The notes beneath the pieces were generated by a model. That model was not told the DNA's origin and did no database searches. It saw only the letters and a list, made by a program, of their open reading frames with translations. DNA of 64,000 nucleotides, from NCBI GenBank assembly GCA_965248675.1, contig CBDFJZ010000008.1, forward strand, positions 186,001-250,000, read 5' to 3'. Origin of the DNA: UBA6627 sp965248675 (lineage in GTDB: Bacteria > Chloroflexota > Dehalococcoidia > UBA2979). Every line of letters starts with the position of its first letter. Position 1 is the stretch's first letter. Below are positions 43,885 through 52,713 of this stretch, piece by piece. A program made the position numbers and the translations under genes.

Positions 43885-45507
43885 TCAGGCGCGACGACGG
43901 AGGCGAGCCGGAAGACCGACCCCAAACGCGTCGAGTTCCGGGGCGCCGAGGCTGAGCTGCGCGGCGGCGTAGACGATGAACCCGGTCGCACCACCGGCCG
44001 CGACGGCCAGCGAGGTGACCAATCGCGAGTCGTCGAGCGTCGCGAGGCCGGCGGAGACAACCCAGGCAGCCAGGCCGGCGACGGCCGCCGTGACGAGCTG
44101 ACGGAGCAGCCAGCGCCCCAACACGTACGCCGGCGGCGCCAGGGCGCGGACCCGGCGGTCCAGGTAGCCGGCGGCAGCCGCGTCGGCGATCCCGGTCGCG
44201 AGTCCGAGGATCAGCAGCGTGTTCGTGCCTTCGGCGAAGGCAGCGGCGGCGATGCCCGGGGCGATCACCACCGCACGGATGACGCCACCGTAGAACGGTG
44301 ACCGCGCATCGCGCGCGGAATAGGCGCCCTGACGAGCAAGCTCGAACACGGCGCCGGGCACGATCGCCAGCGCGGCAGAGGCGATGGCGACGCGCATGAG
44401 GTGGACGCCCTCGGGGGTCGACATGGTGCCGACGGCGACGGCTTTCGCCAGCGATCCGCTGATCGCGACCAGGCCGAACGTGGCTGGGAGCGAGAGCAGC
44501 AGGATGAGGCCGAGGGCAGCGCGGTACTCCTCGAAGAGGCGTGGGCTGTCGACGCGGCGGAGGCGTGCGAGGCGGGGAAGCAGCGCGATACCGATCGGCC
44601 GCGCGGCGACGGCGAAGGGGAGCGCCGAGAACAGGACGCCCATCTGGAGCGCGAGGACGCCACCCGGAATGAGACCGGCGACGATGATCGCCGCCCAGAA
44701 GATGCCAACTTCGAGCGAGGCGGAGCCGATCGAGGGGACGGCGAGCCGCATGATCGATCGGACCTCGGGGGTTCGCCATCCCAGCGTCGGTCTGAGCGTG
44801 AGGCCAGCGCCGCGGGCGCCCAGCCACTGGACGAGTGCGTGCGCGGCAACGGAAACGGTGGTGCCGATGCCGAGCAGGAAGAGCTGGTCGGTGCTCACGC
44901 CGTCCACCTCCAGCCCCGAGCCGCCGGCCCGCGCGAGAAAGATCAGCGTGACGATGATGCCGAGGTTCTCGACGAGTGGGGCGGCGGCAGGGAGCCCGAA
45001 GCGGCCCCGCGCTTGCTGGGCGGCGGTCGCGACCCCGATCAGGCCGTAGAGGATCACCTGAGGTACGAGCAGCAAGAGGAGGATCCACGTGACGCGCTGA
45101 GCGTCACCCCGGATCTGATCCTCGACACCCAGGGTCAGCAGCCGGACGAAGACCGGCCCGGCCACGAGCGCGAAGACTCCCGCGACGACGAACGCCGTCA
45201 GAACGAGGCCCAGCGAGGCGTTCGCGAAGCGCTGCGCGCCCGCCTGATCGGAGCGGTCGAGGTAGCGCACGAGCGGTGGGATCAGGACGGCCGCGATCAA
45301 CGGACCGGCCAGAAGCTGGTTCAGCAGGTTGGGCAGCAGGTTGGTGCTTTGATAGATGTTGGCGAGGAACGTTGGCCCGAAGACCGCGCCGGCGACGACC
45401 ACGCGCGCGAGACCGGTCACGCGCGTCAGGGCGGTCCAGACTCCGACGGTGAACGAGTCACGTGCGACCGTCGAGGCGCCGGCTGAGTCTGGCGGCGGGT
45501 CAACCAC
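43885..45507 (-). CDS. murJ: lipid II flippase MurJ (MviN)
   Basis: 540 residues with about 14 membrane helices. N-terminal 'VARDSFTVGVWTALTRVTGLARVVVAGAVFGPTFLANIYQSTNLLPNLLNQLL' is the MurJ/MviN start, with the conserved Arg-rich first helices and 'FALVAGPVFVRLLT'. MurJ flips lipid II across the membrane for peptidoglycan synthesis, so the cell makes a murein wall. Isolated from other cell-wall genes; about 236 bp upstream is non-coding and holds its promoter. Confidence 0.9.
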   Translation of the reverse strand: MVDPPPDSAGASTVARDSFTVGVWTALTRVTGLARVVVAGAVFGPTFLANIYQSTNLLPNLLNQLLAGPLIAAVLIPPLVRYLDRSDQAGAQRFANASLGLVLTAFVVAGVFALVAGPVFVRLLTLGVEDQIRGDAQRVTWILLLLLVPQVILYGLIGVATAAQQARGRFGLPAAAPLVENLGIIVTLIFLARAGGSGLEVDGVSTDQLFLLGIGTTVSVAAHALVQWLGARGAGLTLRPTLGWRTPEVRSIMRLAVPSIGSASLEVGIFWAAIIVAGLIPGGVLALQMGVLFSALPFAVAARPIGIALLPRLARLRRVDSPRLFEEYRAALGLILLLSLPATFGLVAISGSLAKAVAVGTMSTPEGVHLMRVAIASAALAIVPGAVFELARQGAYSARDARSPFYGGVIRAVVIAPGIAAAAFAEGTNTLLILGLATGIADAAAAGYLDRRVRALAPPAYVLGRWLLRQLVTAAVAGLAAWVVSAGLATLDDSRLVTSLAVAAGGATGFIVYAAAQLSLGAPELDAFGVGLPARLRRRA

Positions 45508-45743
45508 GGGTCGTCCCGAGCAGGGGTGCGGCGACCGTCTGCCTGTGGGTCACGGCGTAAGTCCTCCGCTCCGACGGGTGCTGGAACCCGACCGTGCGCC
45601 CCTGCTCCAAGCGCTCGACAGCCTCACGACGAGCCGCCGACCCGAGGTGCCCGGAGCGGACGGTGGAGGGCGGCTGAACTCCATCTTCGCGAGATTCCGA
45701 CGAACGCTCCATGCGGCCCGAGAGCGGCTACAGCGTGAAGCAG

Positions 45744-47405
45744 CTAGAGCGAGCCGTCGATCCGGACGTCGAGGACGACCGGCTCGTTGGCCGCGATCGC
45801 CTCGCTGACGGCGGACCCGAGGTCGGCGGGGTCCTTGATGCGGCGGCCGCGGACGCCGAAGGCCTCGGCGATCGCCGCTACGTCGAAGGGGACGGGGAAG
45901 TCCATCGCGAGGTACTTGCTGTCGGGGGTGGCCTCGCCTCGGATCTGGGTTTTGTAGACGTTCATGTTGAGCTTGAGGATGCGGTAACTCGCGTTGTTGC
46001 AGATCAGGTAGACAACCGGGAGCTGCGAAGTCGCGGCGGTCCAGAGCGCCTGGATCGTCATCATCGCGCTGCCGTCGCCGACGATGGCGACGACCGGTTG
46101 TTCGGGCCTCGCGAGCTTCGCGCCGAGGGCGGCGCCCATGCCCCAGCCGAGCGCGCCGCCAGCGATCGCGAGGAGCTGGTCGGGCTGGTTGAACTCGATC
46201 GCTCCGAAGACTGAGCCTCGGGTGGTGATCGAGTCGTCGACGATGAGCGCGTTCGAGGGGAGCGCCTCGGCAACCTCACTCATCATTCGTTCGGTGGACA
46301 TCGGCGAGAGGTCCCAGCGATCACGAGCGCGCTGGCGGAAGGCCTCGCGCTGGGCGGCGTGTTGCTCGGAGATGGCGACGGCGCGGATGGCGGCGGCCTC
46401 GCGGGCCTCGCCGCCGAGGCGGGTTTCGAGGTGATCCGCGAGGTCGGCGGCGGCGGCGCGTGGATTGGCGACGATGCCGACATCGGTCGGTTCGAACTTG
46501 CCGACCTCGTCCGGGGCGGGGTGGATGTGGATGAACTTCGTCTCCGCCAAGAGCGCGTGGCCCTCGAAGTAGAAGTAGCCACCGAAGCTGGCACCGAGGG
46601 CGACGACCGCGTCGGCGTCCCCGAGCGCGGCGCGGCCGGCCGGCATGGTCGGGTCGATGGTGCCGAGGTACTGCGGGTGGCCGGTGGGGAAGCTGACGTG
46701 GCCGTGGTTAGTGGCGTAGACGCGGGCGCCGGTCAGCTCGGCGAGGCGGACGGCGGCCTCGGCGCCATCGCCGGCGGAGAGACGATCGCCGACGACGAAC
46801 GCGGGGTTCGAGGCGGCGGCGAGGATCTCGGCGGCTGCTTCGACGACGGCCCGATCGGGGCGCTGACCCTCGAACGCCTGGGCCGAGGGGATGATCTCCA
46901 TCTCGCCCTCGTCGTCGAGCGCGTTCGCGGAGAAGCCAACATAGACGGGGCCGGTCGGCGGCGTCTTCGCGATCGTGAACGCGCGGCGCATCACGCTCGG
47001 CACCTGCTCAGCGTGGGTGACCTCCACGCTCCATTTGGTGAACTGGGCCGGCATCTGAGCGAGGTCGAAGCGGCCCTCGGCGAGCTTGCGGATGTCCTTG
47101 TTAGCGGAGGTGACGACGACGGGCGTGCCGCCCTCGTAGAGGTTGGTGAGCAGGCTGATGCCGTTCGCGAGGCCGCTGTCGATGTGGAGGCTGACGAACC
47201 CGACGGTGCCGGTGAGGCGGGCGTAGGCGTCGGCCATGCCCATGGCGACGCCCTCCTGGGTGGCGAGGACGTATTCGAGCTCGGGGGTGCGTTCGAAGCC
47301 GTCGATGATCGCGCTCTCAGCGGTGCCGGGGTTGCCGAAGACGTAGCGGATGCCCTCGGCCCTGAGCATCTCCATGAGGGCGATCGCGCCGGTCATCCTC
47401 GGCAT
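45744..47405 (-). CDS. thiamine pyrophosphate-dependent enzyme (benzoylformate decarboxylase-like)
   Basis: 553 residues. N-domain 'MLRAEGIRYVFGNPGTAESAIIDGF' with Glu in 'VLATQEGVAMGMADAYARLTG' (the cofactor-activating Glu), middle FAD-like domain 'RVYATNHGHVSFPTGHPQYLG', and C-domain GDGSAMMTIQALW with 'YLICNNASYRILKLN', the Mg/ThDP motif. Best guess is a 2-keto acid decarboxylase of the benzoylformate/phenylglyoxylate group; acetolactate-synthase-like or other ThDP lyase activity is possible. Start MPRMTGA at 47405. Rieske gene lies upstream on the same strand with a 73-bp gap. Confidence 0.85.
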   Translation of the reverse strand: MPRMTGAIALMEMLRAEGIRYVFGNPGTAESAIIDGFERTPELEYVLATQEGVAMGMADAYARLTGTVGFVSLHIDSGLANGISLLTNLYEGGTPVVVTSANKDIRKLAEGRFDLAQMPAQFTKWSVEVTHAEQVPSVMRRAFTIAKTPPTGPVYVGFSANALDDEGEMEIIPSAQAFEGQRPDRAVVEAAAEILAAASNPAFVVGDRLSAGDGAEAAVRLAELTGARVYATNHGHVSFPTGHPQYLGTIDPTMPAGRAALGDADAVVALGASFGGYFYFEGHALLAETKFIHIHPAPDEVGKFEPTDVGIVANPRAAAADLADHLETRLGGEAREAAAIRAVAISEQHAAQREAFRQRARDRWDLSPMSTERMMSEVAEALPSNALIVDDSITTRGSVFGAIEFNQPDQLLAIAGGALGWGMGAALGAKLARPEQPVVAIVGDGSAMMTIQALWTAATSQLPVVYLICNNASYRILKLNMNVYKTQIRGEATPDSKYLAMDFPVPFDVAAIAEAFGVRGRRIKDPADLGSAVSEAIAANEPVVLDVRIDGSL

Positions 47406-47478
47406 GGGCGGGGCTCCTCGCAACGGACGCGCACAGGGGCGGTCACGGTACCCGGACTCGGCGCGAGTGGGAACGTGA

Positions 47479-48123
47479 CTAGGTCGGAAGGAGCGAGTGC
47501 GTCACGGTTCGGCCGGGGTTGTCTTCGCCGCCGTTTTGACGGATGCCGGTCTGCACCGTGATGTCGCCGACCTCATCGATCTCGATCAGCATCGTGTCCA
47601 TGGACCTCGTGGCCGGGCCGTGCACGCGGATGCCGGCTTTCGTGTAGGTCGACATATGGCACGGACAACGGAACCAGCCGCCACCGTCGCCGTCGAAGTC
47701 AAAGCTCGGATTCCAGGGGACGGCGCATACGAGGTGCGGACACCGCCGCCACAGGGCGAGCAACCCCGCGCCGCCGCTGGAGCCGCCTGGGCGCGTCTCC
47801 GCCGGATCGAGATTGACGAGCCAGAACTGGCCAGCGCGGTGCTCGCGCGGCGGCGCGCCGCGGGCTACGTCGGCGACGTTGCCGGAGCGGACCGGGCCGC
47901 CGAAGCCGGCGACGTTCCTCGGATAGAGGAAGTCCGCCGCAGCCCCGAGGGCACCGACGAGCGTCACGCCAAGGCCGGTCCAGAACGAGGTCGCGATGAA
48001 GCGACGCCGCGACAGCTCCTCAGGCGAGCGGGCGGTGCGGGGACGGGGCGGGAGGCGGTCATCGAGGGCGTCGCGCCATGCCTCGAGGCGGCGCGGTGCG
48101 GGAGGTCTGGTCGCCGTTGCCAT
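47479..48123 (-). CDS. Rieske 2Fe-2S protein with twin-arginine-like N-terminus
   Basis: 214 residues. Near residue 35 'LSRRRFIATSFWTGLGVTLVGALGAAADFLY' combines an RRRF twin-arginine-like motif with a membrane anchor, so the cluster domain faces outward. Rieske ligands are CPHLVC (C-x-H) near 130 and CPCHMS (C-x-x-H type) near 154. A cytochrome bc-complex-like iron-sulfur subunit or a stand-alone oxidoreductase; no cytochrome b gene is adjacent, so the redox partner is not shown. Divergent from the HAD gene. Confidence 0.85.
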   Translation of the reverse strand: MATATRPPAPRRLEAWRDALDDRLPPRPRTARSPEELSRRRFIATSFWTGLGVTLVGALGAAADFLYPRNVAGFGGPVRSGNVADVARGAPPREHRAGQFWLVNLDPAETRPGGSSGGAGLLALWRRCPHLVCAVPWNPSFDFDGDGGGWFRCPCHMSTYTKAGIRVHGPATRSMDTMLIEIDEVGDITVQTGIRQNGGEDNPGRTVTHSLLPT

Positions 48124-48247
48124 CGCCGGCTCCCGTCAGACTTCGGAGATAGTGTACTCCTTCACAATCTCCTCCGCACGCTCACTCGGATCCCACGACG
48201 GCCCGTAACGCAGCGCGTGGCTATGCTGCGCACTTGCCACGGACCGA

Positions 48248-48622
48248 GTGGAGGCGCGGTTGCAGCGACTGATCAGCTTCGACATCGACGGCACGCTCGA
48301 GGTCGGCGAGCCGCCGGGCGTGATCCCGCTGACGGCGGTACGACAGGCGCGCAGCCTTGGGTTCGTGGTTGGGTCGTGCTCCGACCGACCAATCAGCTAC
48401 CAGCAGGGGCTCTGGGACGAGCACGACGTGCCGATGCAGTTCACCGTGCTCAAGCAGGAGCTGACCGTCGTGCGCGCAGAGTTCGTGGACCTCGAACACT
48501 ACCTGCACATCGGCGACACGGAGATCGACGAGATGATGGCGAAGGATGCCGGCTTCGAGTTCTTGCACTCGATTGATGACGATGTGGCGGCATTCATGCG
48601 CGAGCACGGGTGGCACCCGTAG
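48248..48622 (+). CDS. small HAD-superfamily hydrolase
   Basis: 124 residues from GTG 48248. Motif I 'LISFDIDGTLEVGEPP' gives nucleophile Asp and acid Asp; motif II Ser/Thr is at 'VVGSCSDRPISYQQG'; the acidic motif IV is 'YLHIGDTEIDEMMAKDAGFEF'. Compact and cap-less. Substrate unknown; length 124 is near the minimum for HAD phosphatases. Confidence 0.8.
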   Translation: MEARLQRLISFDIDGTLEVGEPPGVIPLTAVRQARSLGFVVGSCSDRPISYQQGLWDEHDVPMQFTVLKQELTVVRAEFVDLEHYLHIGDTEIDEMMAKDAGFEFLHSIDDDVAAFMREHGWHP

Positions 48623-49067
48623 CGGCGGGGCCGCAGCGCCGCGAGGCAGATCCCGCCGCCCAACCCCGGAATTTCTCCTCGGGGGCGCTGCCCCCGCAGC
48701 CCGCCGGCCGCGACTCGCTTCGCGGTCGCGTTCGGATCGGGATATGCCGGCCATCGCGAGTTACCAGGCGATGCTGCGCGACGGTGATCTCAGTTCAGTG
48801 GTCCGCTGCCATCCCCTCGGTGATGCTTTGGGTGGTGGCACCCGCAACTCATGGATCGACCTCCGGCCATCGCCACCCGACGTACCCGTAGGGTCGTCGG
48901 ACCTGGATCGACCTCCGGGCGAGGGTCTCGGACCCCCTCATAGGAGTCCGCTTCGCGGCTGGCGGGGAGCTGACGTTGGAACCAGGGGCCGGTTTTGCGG
49001 AAGCGCGGCCGCTCCGAAGGCGGCTAGCCGCTCCCGCGCGCTGGTACCTGAGCGAGCGCAGGGAGAA
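48623..49067. other. 445-bp non-coding region with hairpins and a 15-bp direct repeat
   Basis: No credible gene. Holds a perfect 7-bp hairpin CGGGGGC-GCT-GCCCCCG at 48680-48696, a 6-bp stem CGCGAC...GTCGCG at 48709-48730, and the direct repeat TGGATCGACCTCCGG at 48852-48866 and 48904-48918, 52 bp apart. Resembles an intergenic repeat-rich spacer; no RNA family recognised. Follows the HAD gene and lies downstream (3') of the NAD(P)-binding gene. Confidence 0.5.
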
Positions 49068-49697
49068 TCAGAGCGCGCGCAGCGCGTCCTCGAGCGGGGT
49101 GTCGCCCTCGAGCAGGCTGAAGCGCTTGCCGATCGTGCTCGGCAGGTCGAGGCAGGCGACGGGCGCGGCGGCGAGGTTGTCGCGGGACGTCAGGCCCGAC
49201 GCGTGATGGTCGTCGCTGACCGACACCGTGCCGGTGCCGGGCTCCTCGCGGAGGCCGCCGGGACAGACGACGGTCCAGTCGAGGTCGCTGCTCATCAAGT
49301 GCTCGTCGGCGTAGCCCTTGGCGCGGTGGTAGTGGGCGATCCGCGACTCGCTCCGGGTGTCGGCGCCGACGGAGCTCAGCATGAGGTAGCGGCGCGCGCC
49401 CTCGGTCTGGGCGGCGACCATGGAGCGGATCGCGCCGAGCTGGTCGACGAGGACGGTCTTGTCCTTGCCTGTCGAGGAGCCTGACCCGGCGGCGAAGATC
49501 ACGGCGTCGCAGCCGCGGACGGCGTGATCGATCGGGTATTCGAGGTCGGCGAGGACGGTCGGCACGCCGAGCGCGTCGAAGGTCTGGCGCTGCGAGGTGC
49601 CGCGGATCATCGCGACCGGATCGTGCGTGCTCCCGGCCAGCAGCTTCGCGATGCGCTGGCCCGTCAGTCCGTTGGCGCCGACGACAAGGACCTGCAT
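49068..49697 (-). CDS. NAD(P)H-binding protein (NmrA/atypical SDR family)
   Basis: 209 residues. Rossmann glycine motif is VVGANGLTGQRIAKLL near residues 4-20, then 'DPVAMIRGTSQRQTFDALG' and 'ADLEYPIDHAVRGCDAVIFAAGSGSSTGKD'. 'YHRAKGYADEHLMSSDLDWTVVCPGGL' has the Lys/Tyr-like region of atypical SDRs such as YwnB. Probably a small-molecule reductase or redox-sensing protein. 22 bp downstream of the DUF35 gene on the minus strand. Confidence 0.85.
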   Translation of the reverse strand: MQVLVVGANGLTGQRIAKLLAGSTHDPVAMIRGTSQRQTFDALGVPTVLADLEYPIDHAVRGCDAVIFAAGSGSSTGKDKTVLVDQLGAIRSMVAAQTEGARRYLMLSSVGADTRSESRIAHYHRAKGYADEHLMSSDLDWTVVCPGGLREEPGTGTVSVSDDHHASGLTSRDNLAAAPVACLDLPSTIGKRFSLLEGDTPLEDALRAL

Positions 49698-49719
49698 CTC
49701 GGCGGTCCTCGTTCCGCAG

Positions 49720-50145
49720 CTACCTGGCGGCCGGCTTGAACTTGACGAGCGTCCAATCGTCGGTGACGGAGTCGAAGACCACCTCGAGGGGCATGTTGGT
49801 CTCGAGCTCCTCGACGGGGCAGTCGACGACGTTGGACATCATGCGCACGCCCTCGTCGAGCTGGATCATCGCGAAGGCGTACGGGACGTCGTCCGCGAAG
49901 GCGGGGTGAGCCGGCTGGTGCACGACCGTGTAGGTGTGCAGCCGCGCGCGGCCGCTGACTGGCGTCCACTCCCAGCCGGGCTGGAGGCAACGCGGGCAGG
50001 CCTCGCGTGGGTACCAGAAGAACTCGTCGCAGAAACTGCAGCGCGGGATCAGCAGCTCGCCTCGCTTCGTGCCCTCCCAGAATGGCTCGGTGAGCTCCGG
50101 CTCGGACGGCAGCGGGAGCGGCTTCGTGTATTCCTCAGTGGTCAT
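49720..50145 (-). CDS. Zn-ribbon OB-fold protein (DUF35 family)
   Basis: 141 residues. Rubredoxin-like zinc ribbon is RCSFCDEFFWYPREACPRCLQPG (two C-x-x-C pairs near residues 35-55), followed by the OB-fold with 'RARLHTYTVVHQPAHPAFADDVPYAFAMIQLDEGVRMM'. DUF35 proteins bind acyl-CoA and partner with thiolase-like aldolases, for example ChsH2 with Ltp2 in steroid side-chain cleavage. The adjacent upstream gene is exactly such a thiolase-like protein, so a two-subunit retro-aldolase is likely. ATG 50145. Confidence 0.88.
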   Translation of the reverse strand: MTTEEYTKPLPLPSEPELTEPFWEGTKRGELLIPRCSFCDEFFWYPREACPRCLQPGWEWTPVSGRARLHTYTVVHQPAHPAFADDVPYAFAMIQLDEGVRMMSNVVDCPVEELETNMPLEVVFDSVTDDWTLVKFKPAAR

Positions 50146-50180
50146 CGCGACCCTTGTTTCCGTGGTCTCGTCTGTCTGGG

Positions 50181-51365
50181 TTAGAGGGTGGCGCTCGAAC
50201 CGAGCACCAGCGTGCACATCACGCTGCTGGAGCCGCCTCAGCCATTGACCAGGCAAAGGTCGGCCCCCTCTACTTGTCGCTCGCCCGCGCGTCCCATCAC
50301 CTGGCGGGTGGCCTCGACGACGTGGCGGAAGCCACCACCAGTGCCTCCCGACTGTCCGGCGGCGATCTGGCCGCCATCCGTGTTGACCGGGAACTCGCCC
50401 TTGTAGGTCGTATCGGTGCTCTCGTAGAATGGCCCGATCTCGCCCTTCGGCACGATCCCGGCATCCTCGAGGCAGGCCATCTCGAGGATCGTGTAGCAGT
50501 CGTAGAACTGCGCGAGCTGGACGTCGCGGATGTTCACCTGCGCCATCTGCAGGGCCGTCGGCGCGGAGTCGACCACCGGCGTCGTCGTGATGTCGTCGTC
50601 GGTGTAGATGATGTCGTGACGCGTCGCCGGTCCGCCCACGCCGAGGACGTAGACCGGCGGGTTGGGCAGCGCCCGCGCACGCTCGGCTGAGGTGACGATC
50701 ACCGCGTGGGCGCCGGAGCACGGCATCACGCTCTCGAGCAGGTGGAGCGGCTCGTTCGTGAAGCGCGAGTTGAGCACGTCGTCCATCGTCACCGGCTGGT
50801 CGTACCAGACGGCGTTGACGTTCTTCGCGGCGTTGAAGCGCTGGTCGACCACGGCCTTGGCGAACTGTTCCTGAGTGGTGCCGTACTCGAACATGTGGCG
50901 CTGCTTCATCAACCCGTACCAGCCGTTCATGGCGATCACGGGGCCGTACGGGATCTCCCACTCGGTGGTGCGGCTGGCCCGTGGGATCTGGGGACCGGCT
51001 GCCACCTGCGCCGTGAGTCGCGAGCTGGAGCGCGGGCGCGCCTCGCCGAAGACGCACATCACGTAGTCCACGATGCCGGCGGAGATCGCCTCGGCGGCGG
51101 TCGCGACCGAGGCCGCGCCGCTGGCGCCGTGCACGGTCATCGAGGCGGTGAAGCGGGGCTGCATGCCGAGCGCCTCGGCGAGTTCGATGGAGTTCAGGCT
51201 CTCCGGCCCGATCAGGCCGTCGATGTCCTCCTTGCGGAGCCCGGCGTCGAGGATCGCACCGCGCGCGACCTCGGCCATGAGGCCGTAGGTAGTGCGGCCG
51301 GGATACTCCTTCTGGGTCGGGATCTCGTACAGGCCGACGATCGCGGCCTTCCCGCGGATGCTCAC
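50181..51365 (-). CDS. thiolase-like (Ltp2/SCP-x type) protein, interrupted by in-frame TGA near the C-terminus
   Basis: 376 codons up to TGA 50238-50240; the frame continues 18 more codons (GGSSSVMCTLVLGSSATL) to TAA at 50181. The continuation matches the usual thiolase C-terminus, so the family end is 50181. N-terminus 'IRGKAAIVGLYEIPTQ' and 'GASGAASVATAAEAISAG': the usual nucleophilic Cys is replaced by Ala/Ser, as in Ltp2-type aldolases that pair with DUF35. The DUF35 gene is 93 bp downstream (from the TGA). Nonsense mutation, base error, or selenocysteine; see finding. Truncated product would lose the last strand. Confidence 0.75.
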
Positions 51366-51447
51366 GCGCTCACCTCCTTGAGGTTCGGTGAGCGCAACCT
51401 ACGCCGCCAGCGGGGGCGCTGTCGATACGGGGGAAGCGGACCAGGCG

Positions 51448-51600
51448 CTACCAGGTGTCGATGTTGCGACGCTTCTTCTCGGTGCGCCGCTTCGCCTCGG
51501 GCACCGCGCGCAGGTTGTTGGCGAGCCAGGCGCGTGTGTCCGCCGGGTCGATCACGTCACGTCGTGCCGCGACGATTCGGCGAACCGCGGTCGTCGCGCG
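51448..51600 (-). pseudogene. C-terminal remnant of acyl-CoA carboxylase carboxyltransferase
   Basis: About 50 codons ending at TAG 51448: VERATTAVRRIVAARRDVIDPADTRAWLANNL then RAVPEAKRRTEKKRRNIDTW. The 'VIDPADTRAWL' segment is the characteristic end of propionyl/acetyl-CoA carboxylase beta (carboxyl transferase) chains. No start codon or the rest of the approx. 500-residue gene is present between it and the divergent enoyl-CoA hydratase, whose start is at 51651. A gene fossil in the 285-bp spacer. Confidence 0.6.
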
Positions 51601-51650
51601 CTCTACAATCCCGCGGCACAACGCTGTGCGCGCCGAGGAGCGGCTCTCCG

Positions 51651-52514
51651 ATGGAGTACGAGAACATCATCTACGAGAAGGATGCGCCGATCGCGACGGT
51701 CACGATGAACCGGCCCGAGAAGATCAACGCGCTCTCGAACGACCTGCAGCTCGAGGTGCGCGACGCGCTCGAGGATGCCGGCTGGGGCGACGACGCGATC
51801 CGGGTGATCGTGTTGAAGGCCGCCGGTCGCGCGTTCAGCGCCGGGTTCGACATCAGCGGCGGAGGTGGGAGCTCCGACGCGGTGCAGATCCGCGCTGGCT
51901 TCCTGAAGGGGAAGGGGTTCAGCGCCTCGGCGTGGTGGGACGTCTTCTGGAACAACCCGAAGCCGATCATCGCTCAGATCCACGGCTTCTGCATCGCCGG
52001 GGGCCTGGCTACCGCGACGTTCTGCGACCTGCGCATCTGCTCCGAGGACGCGCTCTTCGGCGCCCCGGAGATCCGGACCGGGGGGCCGTACATCCCGGCC
52101 GTTTGGCCGTGGGTGATCGGCATGACGAAGGCGCGCGAGCTGCTTTACACCGGCAACCTGATCGACGCGCGCGAGGCGAAACGGCTCGACCTCGTGAACG
52201 AGGTGGTGCCGATGGACGAGCTGGACGGGGCGGTGCGCAAGCAGGCGCTGACGATCGCGAAGCTGCCGCAGGCGACCGTCGAGTACAACAAGAAATTGAT
52301 CAACATGTCGTACGAGCTGATGGGCGTGCGCCAGGTCCTCGAACGGTCGCTGGAACTCGAGGCGAACACGCTCGCGAGCCCCGAGTCGTCACCGGTGATC
52401 GAGGAGTACAACGCGCAGCACCGGGAGGGCGGCCTGAAGGCCGCGCTGAGCTGGAACGCCGAGCGGTTCGCCGAAGAGGACGCCTGGTGGAAAGAGGCGC
52501 GCCAGCGCGGATAG
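51651..52514 (+). CDS. enoyl-CoA hydratase/isomerase family protein
   Basis: 287 residues, ATG 51651. Crotonase fold: 'PIATVTMNRPEKINALSNDLQLEVRDAL', oxyanion hole 'KAAGRAFSAGFDISGGGG' and 'PIIAQIHGFCIAGGLATATFCDLRI', then 'APEIRTGGPYIPAVWPWVIG' at the second oxyanion loop, with no obvious Glu-Glu hydratase pair (TGGPY instead of E), so it could be an isomerase, a hydrolase or a decarboxylase of the family. Longer than average by C-terminal 'SWNAERFAEEDAWWKEARQRG'. Divergent from the thiolase-like gene. Confidence 0.88.
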   Translation: MEYENIIYEKDAPIATVTMNRPEKINALSNDLQLEVRDALEDAGWGDDAIRVIVLKAAGRAFSAGFDISGGGGSSDAVQIRAGFLKGKGFSASAWWDVFWNNPKPIIAQIHGFCIAGGLATATFCDLRICSEDALFGAPEIRTGGPYIPAVWPWVIGMTKARELLYTGNLIDAREAKRLDLVNEVVPMDELDGAVRKQALTIAKLPQATVEYNKKLINMSYELMGVRQVLERSLELEANTLASPESSPVIEEYNAQHREGGLKAALSWNAERFAEEDAWWKEARQRG

Positions 52515-52713
52515 CGCTCGCGCGAGACGCGCGGCATGCCAGCGACACTTGACGATCGTCGCGGCTCCGCACCGGCCTCGTCTCGCGTCTCTCAACGACG
52601 CCCGGCCGCGAGCCGCTCGGGAGCGCCGATCACCTTCGCGGCCGTCGCTGCTGGCGTACGATCGAACTCCCGACCTCACCGTCGCGAACTCACCGAGAAC
52701 TCAGGGAGCTTCG

